Origin: Arthrobacter sp. 9AX
Lineage (GTDB): Bacteria; Actinomycetota; Actinomycetes; Actinomycetales; Micrococcaceae
Assembly: GCF_902506095.1 (NCBI RefSeq)
Contig: NZ_LR733293.1
Span: 4,073,476 to 4,137,475, forward strand
Length of the DNA: 64,000 nucleotides
Reading direction: 5' to 3'
Every line of letters begins with the position of its first letter. The first letter of the stretch is position 1. The notes beneath the pieces were generated by a model. That model was given only the letters and a program-made list of their open reading frames with translations. It made no database searches and was not told where the DNA came from. The position numbers and the translations under genes were made by a program. Of this stretch, positions 44,939 to 53,858 are shown piece by piece.

Positions 44939-45894
44939 GTGTCCCACGTTAATGCCCGTCTGACAGTTCATGGAAGATGCCTGATCGTTGACCGTGTCGC
45001 CGCAGGCCGTCCGGTCGCTCATGTCGCTGCAGAGCTGGGCGTTTCCCGGCAGACCGCCTACCGGTGGATCAGACGGTTCCGGGCCGAGGGCGCGGCTGGT
45101 CTGCCAGACCGTTCAAGCCGGCCCAAGTCTTCACCGACCCGGACGAGTTCCGAACGTGAGCAAGCCGTCCTGGCCGCCCGGCGCAGTGTCAGGTTCGGGC
45201 CCCTGCGGATCGCTGCCCTCACCGGCGTCCCGGCCCGGACCGTGTCGCGGATCCTGCACCGGCACGGGGTTCCGCGGCTGGCGGACTGCGATCCGCTGAC
45301 AGGTGCCCCGATCCGAGCGGCCAGAACCACGGCCAACCGGTACGAACGGGCCCGGCCAGGGGAACTGGTCCATCTGGACGTCAAGAAGCTCGGACGCATC
45401 CCGGACGGCGGCGGCTGGCGTGCCCACGGCCGCTCGGAGCAGGTCAAGGCACGCGGGATCGGCTACGACTACGTCCACGTCGCGATCGATGACCACACCC
45501 GCATCGGCTACGCCGAAGTCCTTCCCGACGAGAAGGGTGCCACCGCGGCCGGGTTCCTCACCCGCGCCGCAGGATACTTCGCCGGCCACGGCATCCACCG
45601 GATCGAACGCGTCATCACCGACAACGCCTTCGCCTACCGCAACTCCACCGCGTTCCATAGGCCGTGACCGATCTCGGAGCAGTTAAACGCTTCATCAAGC
45701 CCCACTGCCCCTGGACCAACGGCAAAGCCGAACGCTTCAACCGGACCCTGCAAAGCGAATGGGCCTATCGGCAGATCTTCACCAGCAGCAACCACCGCCA
45801 AGCCGCACTTGCGCCCTGGCTCCAGCACTACAACACTGAACGAATCCACACCGGCATCGGAACCACACCCCTCACCCGGGTGTCACCAACCTAA
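44939..45894 (+). pseudogene. IS481 transposase, frameshifted
   Basis: GTG 44939 with GGAGG five bases upstream. N-terminal double helix-turn-helix (ARLTVHGRCLIVDRVAAGRP, AAELGVSRQTAYRWIRRF), then the DDE integrase core: ELVHLDVKKLGRI, VAIDDHTRIGYAEV, VITDNAFAYRNS. One indel near 45658 moves the end (VTDLGAVKRFIKPHCPWTNG, ERFNRTLQSEWAY, HYNTERIHTGIG) into the next frame. As read, the element is no longer autonomous, yet its ends and target duplication are fresh, so programmed frameshifting or a sequence error should be considered. Confidence 0.85.
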
Positions 45895-45912
45895 TGGCCC
45901 AGTACAACTAGG

Positions 45913-46393
45913 TTCCGCGAGAGGTTTACCGCGACGCGTCAACTCGAAAGGGCACCCGATTGTCCAACAGGCTGCCGGACAATCGCGGTTGAGGAGCACC
46001 GGCTTCGTATGGGGAGACTGCAGGACGACATGCCTTAGCTGAGGCCTCTCGGTGACGCTTCTTCGGCCCTCCCGGTGTTACCAGCAACTCCACCTGCTGA
46101 GCACAGCTTTACGAAACGTCCATTATCGGCGTTTAAATAGCGGGAGTAGAAGTAGCTGCGAGAACTCCCGTAGATCGACGAATCGGACGTTTTCGGACGT
46201 AGCCTGCCATGCGTAAGACGACGTGCTCGCGCCCTGGACTGGTCACACGCGGAAGCTTACGTAGACTGGCGCGTTCGCTACCTCGTCAGGTGTGCCCTGT
46301 CGGGACTTTGGGGAGCCTATACGAGCTGTCAGGAGTGGGCGGTAACGTATTCTCCACTGGCGCTGGGCCAGGCGCGTTGACTGGGGGTAGTTT
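45913..46393. other. Intergenic region with one direct-repeat copy
   Basis: No supported gene. It contains the left copy of the imperfect repeat listed at 46090-46136, and GGACGTTTTCGGACG at 46188. Confidence 0.4.
46090..46136 (+). repeat. Direct repeat, left copy
   Basis: Aligns with 47198-47244: CCTGCT, CAGCTTT and the exact core CATTATCGGCGTTT (46121-46134). The pair flanks exactly two genes. Confidence 0.55.
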
Positions 46394-46903
46394 ATGTCCA
46401 AGGAAGCCTTGGAGCGGGTACAGAAGCACCTGCGTAGCAGCAACAACAATTGGCCACGGGATCACTTCATGATGTCGGAGAAGGTGGCGACGTGGCTGGA
46501 GCACCGTCTGGCACGGGTAGTAGGTGACTCCGAAGTCCAGTTTCTATCTTCCACCGTGGAAGACGGGCGCGGAGGCGGCCGAGCACGCTATTCAGCCACG
46601 ATCCTGACGGACGAACTGGTGATTCATGGCGAAATACAAGCTCCGGAGGACTCCGGCAGAGCTCCTTACCCGCATCAGGGCGATGTCACGGTGGTTCACC
46701 GCTCCAAGATCCAAAGCCTGACTCTCCACCACGTTGAGCCAGCTGACGACGAAGGTACGCCTGACTACGTGTCCTTCACCGCCGCCTTTGATGGCATGCC
46801 GCCAATGGTCGTCGGCATGCCGCGGTACTCGTCACAGATGGACGGGAGTACTAGTAACGCATTTGACTCTCTCATGAGGGACCTTGGGAGGACTTCACGC
46901 TGA
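46394..46903 (+). CDS. Hypothetical protein
   Basis: 169 aa from ATG 46394. N-terminal helix (SKEALERVQKHLRSSN), then a predicted beta-sandwich-like region (SEVQFLSSTVEDGRGGGRAR, ILTDELVIHGEI, VTVVHRSKIQSLTLHH). Soluble, no recognised family. Its stop overlaps the next ATG by one base (TGATG), so it forms a two-gene unit with a zinc-ribbon protein, both enclosed by direct repeats. Confidence 0.6.
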   Translation: MSKEALERVQKHLRSSNNNWPRDHFMMSEKVATWLEHRLARVVGDSEVQFLSSTVEDGRGGGRARYSATILTDELVIHGEIQAPEDSGRAPYPHQGDVTVVHRSKIQSLTLHHVEPADDEGTPDYVSFTAAFDGMPPMVVGMPRYSSQMDGSTSNAFDSLMRDLGRTSR

Positions 46904-47127
46904 TGCCAACAGGAGAGGTCTACACGGACCAGACGAAAAACAAGTTCGTTGCGCCGCGGTGCCCTGAGTGCGGACGCCGGCTGCTTTTCCGATGGGCAGA
47001 CGTAAAATCGCCGGCCGACGTGGGCGGGCGTTGGGTTCCGTCCGGATTCAAGTGCCCTGGCCGCTCGTGCCCGAACTCTGAGCCCTCGGGCGGAGGGATC
47101 CCTGGGCTGTTATCACAGCCTCGCTAG
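46903..47127 (+). CDS. Small zinc-ribbon protein
   Basis: 74 aa from ATG 46903, coupled to the gene before it. CPECGRRL and KCPGRSCPN provide two Cys pairs, a zinc-ribbon arrangement. Could bind nucleic acid or a protein partner. No specific family recognised. Confidence 0.55.
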   Translation: MPTGEVYTDQTKNKFVAPRCPECGRRLLFRWADVKSPADVGGRWVPSGFKCPGRSCPNSEPSGGGIPGLLSQPR

Positions 47128-47197
47128 ATTCAGGAGAACTCGCTGGTGTTCCGGCAGCCGTTCGAGCCGATGTTTAGGGGAGCAGCGGGGGGACCGC

Positions 47198-47244
47198 TCC
47201 CCTGCTCGACCAGCTTTTACAGAATCTTCATTATCGGCGTTTGA
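47198..47244 (+). repeat. Direct repeat, right copy
   Basis: Partner of 46090-46136, with core CATTATCGGCGTTT at 47229-47242. Just upstream, AGCGGGGGGACCGCT forms a short hairpin that may end the two-gene unit. Confidence 0.55.
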
Positions 47245-47305
47245 GTGGGGCCACTCTTAGGCGAGAGAATCGCTCATCGACTCTCAGATGTCCAGAGCTT
47301 TTTAG

Positions 47306-48139
47306 CTATGAATCTCGGAGGCGAGTTTCTAACCTTCCCGGGATGCAACAAGCGGGTCGTGTGGCCATTTCCGTGCCTGCTGTATTGGCCCCAAGCGACG
47401 GCCTGGACGGACGCCTACCGGCTCGTTCCCGGCAGCCAGTCCTGATCCCCGTCCGCATGAGGCACCCGGTGGCGGTCCTCGCCGTCGACCCGTTCCACAG
47501 CGCGACGGCGAGGACCGCCACCCACAGCAGGAACGCGCCGATGCTGATTCGCTCGCCGACGCCCAGCACGAGGTTCGGTCCTGGGGCCGCCATAAACGCG
47601 ACCATGCCCATGAGCGCAGAAACAACAAGCGAGGTGATCGAGTAGACACGCATCCGGCCGTGGAACCCGGCCGCCACGAAGCACATCGCAGCAACCATGA
47701 GGGCGAGCGTGATGTTGGTGGCGACGATGTGCATCGGAATAGACGTATCGTCGCCCAGCGTGAGCGGGTATAAGGCTCCCACGATGTTAAATAGACCGTA
47801 CGCGGTGAGCAGCGCGCCGCCGATCCGCAGTGGGCGGTGGCCGGATGCTGAGATCCAGACGCCCACTCCGAATGCGGTGAACAGCACCGTGTAGAACCAC
47901 GTAAAGGGGAGCAGGACGTCGCGGCCAGGAGAGCCGACGGCGAACAGTTCGCTCACCATCTGCTCCATGCGGCGGTAACCGTCCCACCTGGACGCCGCGA
48001 AGCCGTCGGTGAACACCACGTAAAGCAGTGACGACAGTGGCCCGGCGGTAAGGAGGGCCCTGCGTACGGCGTCCCGGCGCGCGCTTGCAAACGCGGCGCC
48101 CAGGCGGCGCTGAGGGAGCCGTCCCCGTGCAATTGACAT
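47306..48139 (-). CDS. DUF998 family membrane protein
   Basis: 277 aa from ATG 48139 (GAGG upstream). Multi-span protein with the DUF998 pattern: LLTAGPLSSLLYVVFTDGFA, GGALLTAYGLFNIVGALYPL, DDTSIPMHIVATNITLALMV, and ISIGAFLLWVAVLAVALW as the last helix. After that helix the tail (NGSTARTATGCLMRTG onward, about 50 aa) is Arg-rich and unlike the family, so the natural stop was probably lost through a frameshift or deletion. Function unknown. Confidence 0.7.
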   Translation of the reverse strand: MSIARGRLPQRRLGAAFASARRDAVRRALLTAGPLSSLLYVVFTDGFAASRWDGYRRMEQMVSELFAVGSPGRDVLLPFTWFYTVLFTAFGVGVWISASGHRPLRIGGALLTAYGLFNIVGALYPLTLGDDTSIPMHIVATNITLALMVAAMCFVAAGFHGRMRVYSITSLVVSALMGMVAFMAAPGPNLVLGVGERISIGAFLLWVAVLAVALWNGSTARTATGCLMRTGIRTGCRERAGRRPSRPSLGANTAGTEMATRPACCIPGRLETRLRDS

Positions 48140-48641
48140 GTTAGAAGTCCTCAGAGCCCGCAGTGTGGCAAATGTGCAGGACCCGCGGGCCCCGGCCCAC
48201 ACACTGTTACCAGTTAAGCTTGGGCCTGGTCTCGGGACACCGGTAGGGCCGAACTGCCCCGCCGTTTGATTTGGGCCACGGAGCCAGCGTTGATGCGCTA
48301 GCAGTCCGGCCAGCTACCCTCCACCCGGCCCAGCTGAAATTGTGCTCCTCGATGAGCCGCCGGCTGAAGGTTGCCCGCCATTGGTAATACTCCTGTGCCG
48401 TGTGAACCTTCGCCCAGGCAGACGCTTGCTGGCCACTTCAGGCCGAGAGTGCCCCTTGGTACTCGCGTTCGTAGGTACAAAGCTCGTTTTCTAAAGGTTC
48501 TCTCGCGGCAGGAAGTTCGCCGTCACGCCCGGTCGATGGAACGGAAGATACTCACCGCAGGTGTCGCAGCCCCCGTCATCTGGGTCTTTTCCAACGAGAT
48601 GGTAGCACCCACCTTTACCCGGGCTACACTCTCACTGCCAC
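48140..48641. other. Gene-poor stretch
   Basis: No frame with a credible start and composition. GGACCCGCGGGCCC near 48180 is palindromic and lies just before the DUF998 gene; it might be an operator. Confidence 0.4.
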
Positions 48642-48923
48642 CTATTGCGCTGTGGGTCCACACCCGGGATCTGCCGGCGCGGAATGATGGATCTTCACCG
48701 TCAGCAGCACCAGGGCCGGCGCGATGAGGGCTGAGGCGCCGATAGGGACCCACACGTCCCATGGTGCGGGCATGATGGGGTCCAGGAGAAACCCGACGTC
48801 GAAGGCGATGTAGGTGACGGCGGTCGCGGTCGCCGCCTAGAATCCGAGGACGACACGGCCCGACGGCTGACGGTGGTGGCTGGAGGACTCGGCGCTAGGA
48901 CCAGAATGGCCGGAAATGGTCAT
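48642..48923 (-). pseudogene. Small membrane protein with nonsense codon
   Basis: ATG 48923 has a near-perfect AAGGAGGTGG upstream. The frame reads MTISGHSGPSAESS ... RVVLGF, then TAG at 48837-48839, and continues in the same frame as AATATAVTYIAFDVGFLLDP and VPIGASALIAPALVLLTVKI to a stop at 48642. The TAG is probably a former CAG. The intact product would be 93 residues with two membrane helices. It directly follows the membrane-protein gene at 48945 and would be co-transcribed with it. Confidence 0.6.
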
Positions 48924-48944
48924 CCCATCCACCTCCTTCCTCGA

Positions 48945-49340
48945 TCAGCCCATCACCTGTTGGTCGACCCACCGCTCCAACGGTGGCACCAACAGCAGCA
49001 CCGCCACGACGGCGACCATCAGCACGTGCACAAACGCGTTCCAGGTAGCTGTCCCTACCGTCTCACCGGAGCGGACGGCGGCGAACCAGTAGGGTAAAAG
49101 CGTAAGAAGCCCGAGCCCCGCCGAGGCCAGGGCGGCGTATTCCCACCACCCCCATTTGGCAAACAATGCCCATGTGGCGACACAGAAACCGAGAATGGTT
49201 ACCAGGGAAAGAACCATCGTGATGCTCCACAAGATCCCGGAGGTATCCAGGCCTCTGGTAGCGAAGGTGGGCGTGAGCCAAAGCCAACTGCTGCCGGCCA
49301 TTAGCAAGGCGATGCCCCCCATGGTGCGAAGAGTGAACAT
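48945..49340 (-). CDS. Four-helix membrane protein
   Basis: 131 aa from ATG 49340, with GGAGGAGG upstream; an earlier ATG (49373) is less well placed. Four hydrophobic helices (MGGIALLMAGSSWLWLTPTF, LWSITMVLSLVTILGFCVAT, YAALASAGLGLLTLLPYWFA, FVHVLMVAVVAVLLLVPPL). Family not recognised. A DosR-like site lies 71 bp before its start. Confidence 0.65.
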   Translation of the reverse strand: MFTLRTMGGIALLMAGSSWLWLTPTFATRGLDTSGILWSITMVLSLVTILGFCVATWALFAKWGWWEYAALASAGLGLLTLLPYWFAAVRSGETVGTATWNAFVHVLMVAVVAVLLLVPPLERWVDQQVMG

Positions 49341-49410
49341 ATTCCGGCCTCCTCCATTCCAAATTTCCAGCACTGCAGATCCAGCCTTTCAGCTGCGCAG
49401 GAAGAGCCCT

Positions 49411-49425
49411 AGGGTCGAATGACCC
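49411..49425 (-). promoter_or_regulatory. DosR-like box
   Basis: Coding-strand sequence GGGTCATTCGACCCT, 71 bp before ATG 49340. Compare the mycobacterial DosR consensus, roughly GGGACTTTNGTCCC. Confidence 0.5.
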
Positions 49426-49674
49426 GTCCCGTGACCGGACAGCGTACTGGGGGACGGATATTGCCGCTGCGGGTGTGAGCGCGGGACTCACAGTCTGAGT
49501 ATCAAACCGGTGAAGCAGGTGGACGCAGGGGCTGTGTCGTCTCGGGGGGGCCGAGGCGGTGATGCCGCTTGGAATGCGCATTTCTTGAGCGCGGCCACCG
49601 GGCATACGTCCTCCTGGTAGCCCATCCCCGAATCAGCGCATTGAACTGGTCTGCCTCAGTCCCGAATCGCCCCC

Positions 49675-50667
49675 GTGTTCAGCCTGCTAAATAATCAGTG
49701 GGTGGATACGTTGTGGAAGAAGGATGTTCTTGGCCCCGGCTTTGAACAGCGCGAGCTCGCCCTCCCCAATGGCGCCGTGGCAACCATTATCCGATACGAA
49801 TCAGCCGAGGAACCGGATCACTACCCTGTCGCGGCAGGAGCAGACGTTCTCTATGTCCACGGTTGGTCAGACTATTTCTTTCAACAGAAACTGGCCCGGT
49901 TCTGGCACCGCGACGGTGCACGGTTTTATGCCTTGGACCTGCACAACTACGGCCGAAGCCTCCGTCCGGGGAACACCCCGGGCTTTATCAGGGACCTTCG
50001 CGACTATGATCCGGATATAGCTGCAGCATTGGAGGTAATCGGCTGCGGCTCCGGTCGGCCCCTAATTTTGCTTGGCCATTCCGCCGGTGGGCTGACGCTG
50101 AGCTGGTGGGTGCACCGGCATCCCGGAATCGCAACAGCGCTGATCCTGAACAGCCCGTGGCTGGAATTCCAGGGCGCCGAGATAGGCCGCCGCGCCATTT
50201 CGCCGCTGGTCCAGCTCCAGGCGCACCGCCATCCGCTGGCTCCGCTGCCTGTTCAGGATCCGGGGATATATTCGCGCTCCTTGTCGTCCGAGTTCGGCGG
50301 GCAGTGGACCTACGACAAACGTTGGCGCCCTTACCGCGGGTTCCCGGTCACCAGTTCCTTCCTTAACGCCGTATTCCAGGCCCAGAACGCGGTCGATGCC
50401 GGGTTCAGCATCGATGTGCCGGTCTTGACCCTGCTCTCGAGCCGGGACTATCTGCAGCCCCGGTGGACCGAAACGGCCACGGAAGCCGACGTTGCCCTTA
50501 ACGTCGACGTAGTTGCTCATCGCGCGCTTTCCCTCGGTAACAACGTCACCGTGCTACGGATACCGAAGGCCGTGCACGACATCTTTCTCTCCCCCGCCCC
50601 GGTGAGAAAAATCGCATACCGGGGTATAGAGCGCTGGCTTGGCGGTTATCTCAACAACTGCGACTAA
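49675..50667 (+). CDS. Alpha/beta hydrolase
   Basis: 330 aa from GTG 49675. Oxyanion region LYVHGWSDYFFQ, nucleophile elbow ILLGHSAGGLTLSWW, and a C-terminal catalytic His in KAVHDIFLSP. The HGWSDYFF and LHNYGRSLRPG sequences suggest the monoglyceride lipase/lysophospholipase-like group. Soluble, no signal peptide. It stands between DosR-like sites and may belong to the stress region; membrane-lipid turnover is a plausible role. Confidence 0.8.
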   Translation: MFSLLNNQWVDTLWKKDVLGPGFEQRELALPNGAVATIIRYESAEEPDHYPVAAGADVLYVHGWSDYFFQQKLARFWHRDGARFYALDLHNYGRSLRPGNTPGFIRDLRDYDPDIAAALEVIGCGSGRPLILLGHSAGGLTLSWWVHRHPGIATALILNSPWLEFQGAEIGRRAISPLVQLQAHRHPLAPLPVQDPGIYSRSLSSEFGGQWTYDKRWRPYRGFPVTSSFLNAVFQAQNAVDAGFSIDVPVLTLLSSRDYLQPRWTETATEADVALNVDVVAHRALSLGNNVTVLRIPKAVHDIFLSPAPVRKIAYRGIERWLGGYLNNCD

Positions 50668-50697
50668 GACACAGCTCTCAGCCCCAGCCATGTACAC

Positions 50698-50712
50698 GTG
50701 ACCTTCGGCCCT
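50698..50712 (+). promoter_or_regulatory. DosR-like box
   Basis: GTGACCTTCGGCCCT, 31 bases after the hydrolase stop and 209 bp before the first PPOX gene. The distance is long; the transcription start is presumably well upstream of the ATG. Confidence 0.5.
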
Positions 50713-50921
50713 GTTCCGGCCGGATAATCCACGTCATTCTGAATCAAAGCACCAGCAGACCGGATAGGCCAAGGCATTGCCTGACGACGGGAAGGCATGC
50801 AAGACACTGCCGGCCCGGACGCTGGCTCCAGGGAGCGTGCACCTTCCCGGAGTCACGAAGAATGCACAGCACACGCCTTTCCGGTCACGCGGACTCAGGA
50901 TTGGCTCGAGAGGATCTGCTC

Positions 50922-51422
50922 ATGACATCTACGGCAAATGGGCCCGCAGCTGACACCAATCAGTCCGCCCAGGGCGATGACCCGCGTCTGTCCTTCGACC
51001 AGTGTTGGGACCTGCTGGCTTCAGAAACAGTTGGTCGCTTGGGTCTGGTTGTGGATGACCATCCGGAGATCTTCCCGGTGAATTACGTCTTGGACAACCG
51101 CACCATTGTCTTCCGCACCGGCCGCGGACGGAAGCTGTGGGGCGCGATGGCAGCGCGGCCGTCAGTTCTGGAAATCGACGGGTACGACCCGCCAAGCGAG
51201 GAAGCCTGGAGCGTCGTAGTCCGTGGCGAGACACAGCTCATCGATGATCATGACGAAGTGGCGCGTGTGGATTCTCAGGGCCTGCAACCCTGGCAGCCCG
51301 GGTCCAAAGACCACTACATACGCCTGACACCTCGTGTCCTGACCGGCCGCAGGTTCAAGGTAAACCCACCTGATGTGTGGACAACCAGGCCAAACGATGC
51401 ACGCCGGGCTTCTTTCGAGTAG
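50922..51422 (+). CDS. PPOX/NimA-like FMN split-barrel protein 1
   Basis: 166 aa from ATG 50922 (AGAGGA upstream). Split-barrel core typical of pyridoxamine-5'-phosphate-oxidase-like proteins: CWDLLASETVGRLGLVVDDH, EIFPVNYVLDNRTIVFRTGR, AWSVVVRGETQLI, and the ending LTGRRFKV. Such proteins bind FMN, F420 or heme, and one (Rv3129) belongs to the mycobacterial DosR regulon. One of three paralogues here; reaction unknown, redox protection likely. Confidence 0.85.
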   Translation: MTSTANGPAADTNQSAQGDDPRLSFDQCWDLLASETVGRLGLVVDDHPEIFPVNYVLDNRTIVFRTGRGRKLWGAMAARPSVLEIDGYDPPSEEAWSVVVRGETQLIDDHDEVARVDSQGLQPWQPGSKDHYIRLTPRVLTGRRFKVNPPDVWTTRPNDARRASFE

Positions 51423-51480
51423 GACCCGGGTGGTTGTTTTCCACCAATCCATCGAGACAGAAGAGGTCAGGATCAGTTAC

Positions 51481-51951
51481 ATGGAAAACCAACAGAAGGT
51501 GACGCCGGCGGAGGTGCTGGAAAGTCAGGAATGCTGGGCTTTGCTGCGGCAAGTGTCCGTGGGCCGCCTGGCAGTGTTGCTGGAAGACGGCCCCGACATT
51601 TTTCCCGTCAACTACGTCACAGACCACGGAACGCTCGTCTTTCGGTCCGGGACAGGAACGAAACTCGACGCGTTGCAACGTGAATCTCCCGTGGCAATGG
51701 AAGCAGACGGAGTCGACCCGGACACCGGAGTGGCGTGGAGCGTCGTGATTCGGGGCAAAGCACAACTCCTGACAAAGACCGATGACGTCCTCGAGTCCTT
51801 CTCGCTTCCATTGTTTCCGTGGGAAGCAGGCCATAAAGATCAATTTGTACGGGTAGTGCCAAACTCCATCTCAGGACGTCGCTTCACCGTTGCGCCTCCC
51901 AATATCTGGTGGAATGTTATGCAAACGGCAAAACGGGCAGCCCCCGAATAG
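51481..51951 (+). CDS. PPOX/NimA-like FMN split-barrel protein 2
   Basis: 156 aa from ATG 51481, 58 bases after paralogue 1, so probably co-transcribed. Same framework: CWALLRQVSVGRLAVLLEDG, DIFPVNYVTDHGTLVFRSGT, AWSVVIRGKAQLL, ISGRRFTVAPPNIWW. Sequence has diverged well beyond a recent duplication. Cofactor and substrate unknown. Confidence 0.85.
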   Translation: MENQQKVTPAEVLESQECWALLRQVSVGRLAVLLEDGPDIFPVNYVTDHGTLVFRSGTGTKLDALQRESPVAMEADGVDPDTGVAWSVVIRGKAQLLTKTDDVLESFSLPLFPWEAGHKDQFVRVVPNSISGRRFTVAPPNIWWNVMQTAKRAAPE

Positions 51952-52161
51952 GCCGTGCCTTAGCGCACCTGGCTACCATGGGGCTTAGCGTCCTGGCTAC
52001 CGTGGGGCGCTGCATGACCGCCGTACAGCTGCCTGACCGCCACACAGATGAGGGGCCCGGGCCGCACCCATGGACTCTTCCCGGCGGAGGGCACCGTCTC
52101 TGTTGCCGCAGAGCACCCTGCTGCAGAGCACCCTGCTGCATAGTCATCGTGGTACCGCCGG

Positions 52162-52800
52162 CTATCGAGTCCCGGGCATGCTATTGCCTTCGGCTCGTTT
52201 CTTGATGCCGTAGAGCATCTTTCTCATCATGGGGAAGTCCGCGAGTTCCAGCAGTGGAACGGTGAGCAGCAGAGACCGGCCGGGCCGGTAATGCTGTTTG
52301 AGCCGGGTAACCAGTCTTGTCCTGTTGCCCGGAAGCCGGGTGAAACGCCAGGACCAGGAGGAATCCGGTTTCGCCCACACCAGCTGCACCGGGAATTTCT
52401 CCTCGGCGACAACGAAAGATGTTGCGGGATTGGGCTTGGCCGTCATCGGGGCCACCACGTCGCCTACACGCAGGTTTTGCCATTCCGGAAGAACGGTGTT
52501 GGAGCTGGGTATGCCCAGGGAGTCAAGCAGATCGTATGAATAGAAGCCCGCCCGGTTGATGCCCACCTGTATGACCCATGGCCATACCTCCTCTGGCTGG
52601 GCGTTGACCGTTATGGCCCGTGTGGCCGTGAAATGCGACGTGGTGACCAGGCCGTCGCCGGGCAGCGGCGAGGCAACCTCCACCTCAGTTGCTCCCCACC
52701 GCAGATGCCAGGACCTGAACAGTGGCGCGGTGACGAATACGGGCAGCACTGCCACAGCTTCTGCCCCCTGCAGCAGCAGCGTACGCCAGCCTGGCTTCAC
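52162..52800 (-). CDS. SRPBCC-type ligand-binding protein
   Basis: 212 aa from GTG 52800, overlapping the stop of the upstream gene (GTGA). An N-terminal hydrophobic segment (LLLQGAEAVAVLPVFVTAPLF) may anchor it. The remainder has the START/SRPBCC pattern: ATRAITVNAQPEEVWPWVIQ, GFYSYDLLDSLG, LRVGDVVAPM, SWSWRFTRLPGNRTRLVTRL. Relatives bind hydrophobic ligands. Coupled to a seven-helix membrane protein, so the two probably act together. Confidence 0.75.
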   Translation of the reverse strand: MKPGWRTLLLQGAEAVAVLPVFVTAPLFRSWHLRWGATEVEVASPLPGDGLVTTSHFTATRAITVNAQPEEVWPWVIQVGINRAGFYSYDLLDSLGIPSSNTVLPEWQNLRVGDVVAPMTAKPNPATSFVVAEEKFPVQLVWAKPDSSWSWRFTRLPGNRTRLVTRLKQHYRPGRSLLLTVPLLELADFPMMRKMLYGIKKRAEGNSMPGTR

Positions 52801-53627
52801 TGGTTTTCCCCGGCCATGACGGGTCCCCGGGCAGGGACAGTTGTGGTCACGCGGAGCAGCCGCAAGTGCAGGGATCCGAGGACCAGGAAGAACAGTGACA
52901 GTGCCAACCAAAGCCAGAACGCTACCGGGTCAAAACGCGAACCGAACACCTCCTTGGCTGGTTCTGCTGCCGCCAGGGACAGTATCAGGGAGAAGCCGAG
53001 CACATAGGCGGCCGGAAGCAGCAGGAGCCCTGTCTTTTGTCCGCGCATGGCGGCGATAGCCAGGATGAGGAAAGCAGGCATGATGAGGCACAGATCCAGG
53101 ATGAAGACCGAATAGATCGACTCAATTTTCTGCCGTGCCGCCATAAGTGGCAGAAGCATGGCGATCCACAGTGGATAGAACATCACCGGCTGCAGGAGTG
53201 CTCCGGACGCCGACAGAAGACGGACGCCCCTTGGCAGGCTCACTTGCACGGTCCTGCGGCACAAAGCCACCGTTTCATAAACCACGGCCCACAAAGCCGC
53301 CGCGAAGATGGTCATGTAAACCAGGTAAAGCCAGTTGTAGACCCGTTCAATGGTATAGATGCCATAGGCATACACGAGGTAGCCCAAGAGGCCAAGGACT
53401 ATCAGCTCCAGCCTTGGCCGGGAAGCCTTCCTTGTCAGGGCCAGAACCAGCAGCGCCAGGGCAGCCGCAACGGACATCCCATCCTGCGAGTAGGCGCCCG
53501 GCAGGTAGGGCTCCTCGACAAGGCCGTTATAGACGGCAGGGGAAGCAACTCCTGTCCCGGCCGCAACGAGCGTCAGCAGCGCAATGAGTACCCACGACGC
53601 GCGCCTGAAGATATCCCGCTCCCCCAT
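52797..53627 (-). CDS. Seven-helix membrane protein
   Basis: 276 aa from ATG 53627. About seven hydrophobic helices (WVLIALLTLVAAGTGVASPA, VAAALALLVLALT, LIVLGLLGYLVYAYGIYTI, YLVYMTIFAAALWAVVYETV, MFYPLWIAMLLPLMAARQ, LDLCLIMPAFLILAIAAM, VLGFSLILSLAAA, ALSLFFLVLGSLHL). Family not recognised. Divergent from the universal stress gene. Confidence 0.7.
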   Translation of the reverse strand: MGERDIFRRASWVLIALLTLVAAGTGVASPAVYNGLVEEPYLPGAYSQDGMSVAAALALLVLALTRKASRPRLELIVLGLLGYLVYAYGIYTIERVYNWLYLVYMTIFAAALWAVVYETVALCRRTVQVSLPRGVRLLSASGALLQPVMFYPLWIAMLLPLMAARQKIESIYSVFILDLCLIMPAFLILAIAAMRGQKTGLLLLPAAYVLGFSLILSLAAAEPAKEVFGSRFDPVAFWLWLALSLFFLVLGSLHLRLLRVTTTVPARGPVMAGENQ

Positions 53628-53778
53628 TGGGGGTCCTGCAAAGAGCGCCCTCCCGCGCCTGCCGCAGATTCCTTCATCTTCATACTCCTTCAGCCCTTAT
53701 CCGACAGGGTTGCACGCGTGCGGACTCCATTGAAGTGGCTTAAGTCCTTCCGTTACCACCGCGAAGCATTTCCTTGCC

Positions 53779-53793
53779 GTGACCTTTGGCCCT
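53779..53793 (+). promoter_or_regulatory. DosR-like box
   Basis: GTGACCTTTGGCCCT, 65 bp before the universal stress gene; nearly identical to the site before the second one (57853). Confidence 0.6.
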
Positions 53794-53858
53794 ATATCTC
53801 ATGGGAGCCCCGGGCCAGTCTTGAAGTGACCACTCCCGAGCAACCAGAAGGTCCAGCC

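Larger units (their letters stand above)
44835..45906 (+). mobile_element. IS481-family insertion sequence
   Basis: 1072 bp. Left end TGTACTGAGCC and right end (reverse complement) TGTACTGGGCC form imperfect terminal inverted repeats that continue to TTG-TGACA. The 6-bp direct repeat ACTAGG borders both ends (44829-44834 and 45907-45912), matching the NCTAGN target preference described for IS481. One transposase gene. Confidence 0.9.

Noticed and set aside
48206-48217. GTTACCAGTTAA as a sixth GTAAC-type box
   Set aside because: The half-sites are 7 bp apart, not 11, and the second is GTTAA. It also lies outside the island.
53037-53858. Very long N-terminal extension of the tandem universal stress protein
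   Set aside because: The extension is antisense to the seven-helix membrane gene. ATG 53859 has a ribosome site and gives the normal USP length.
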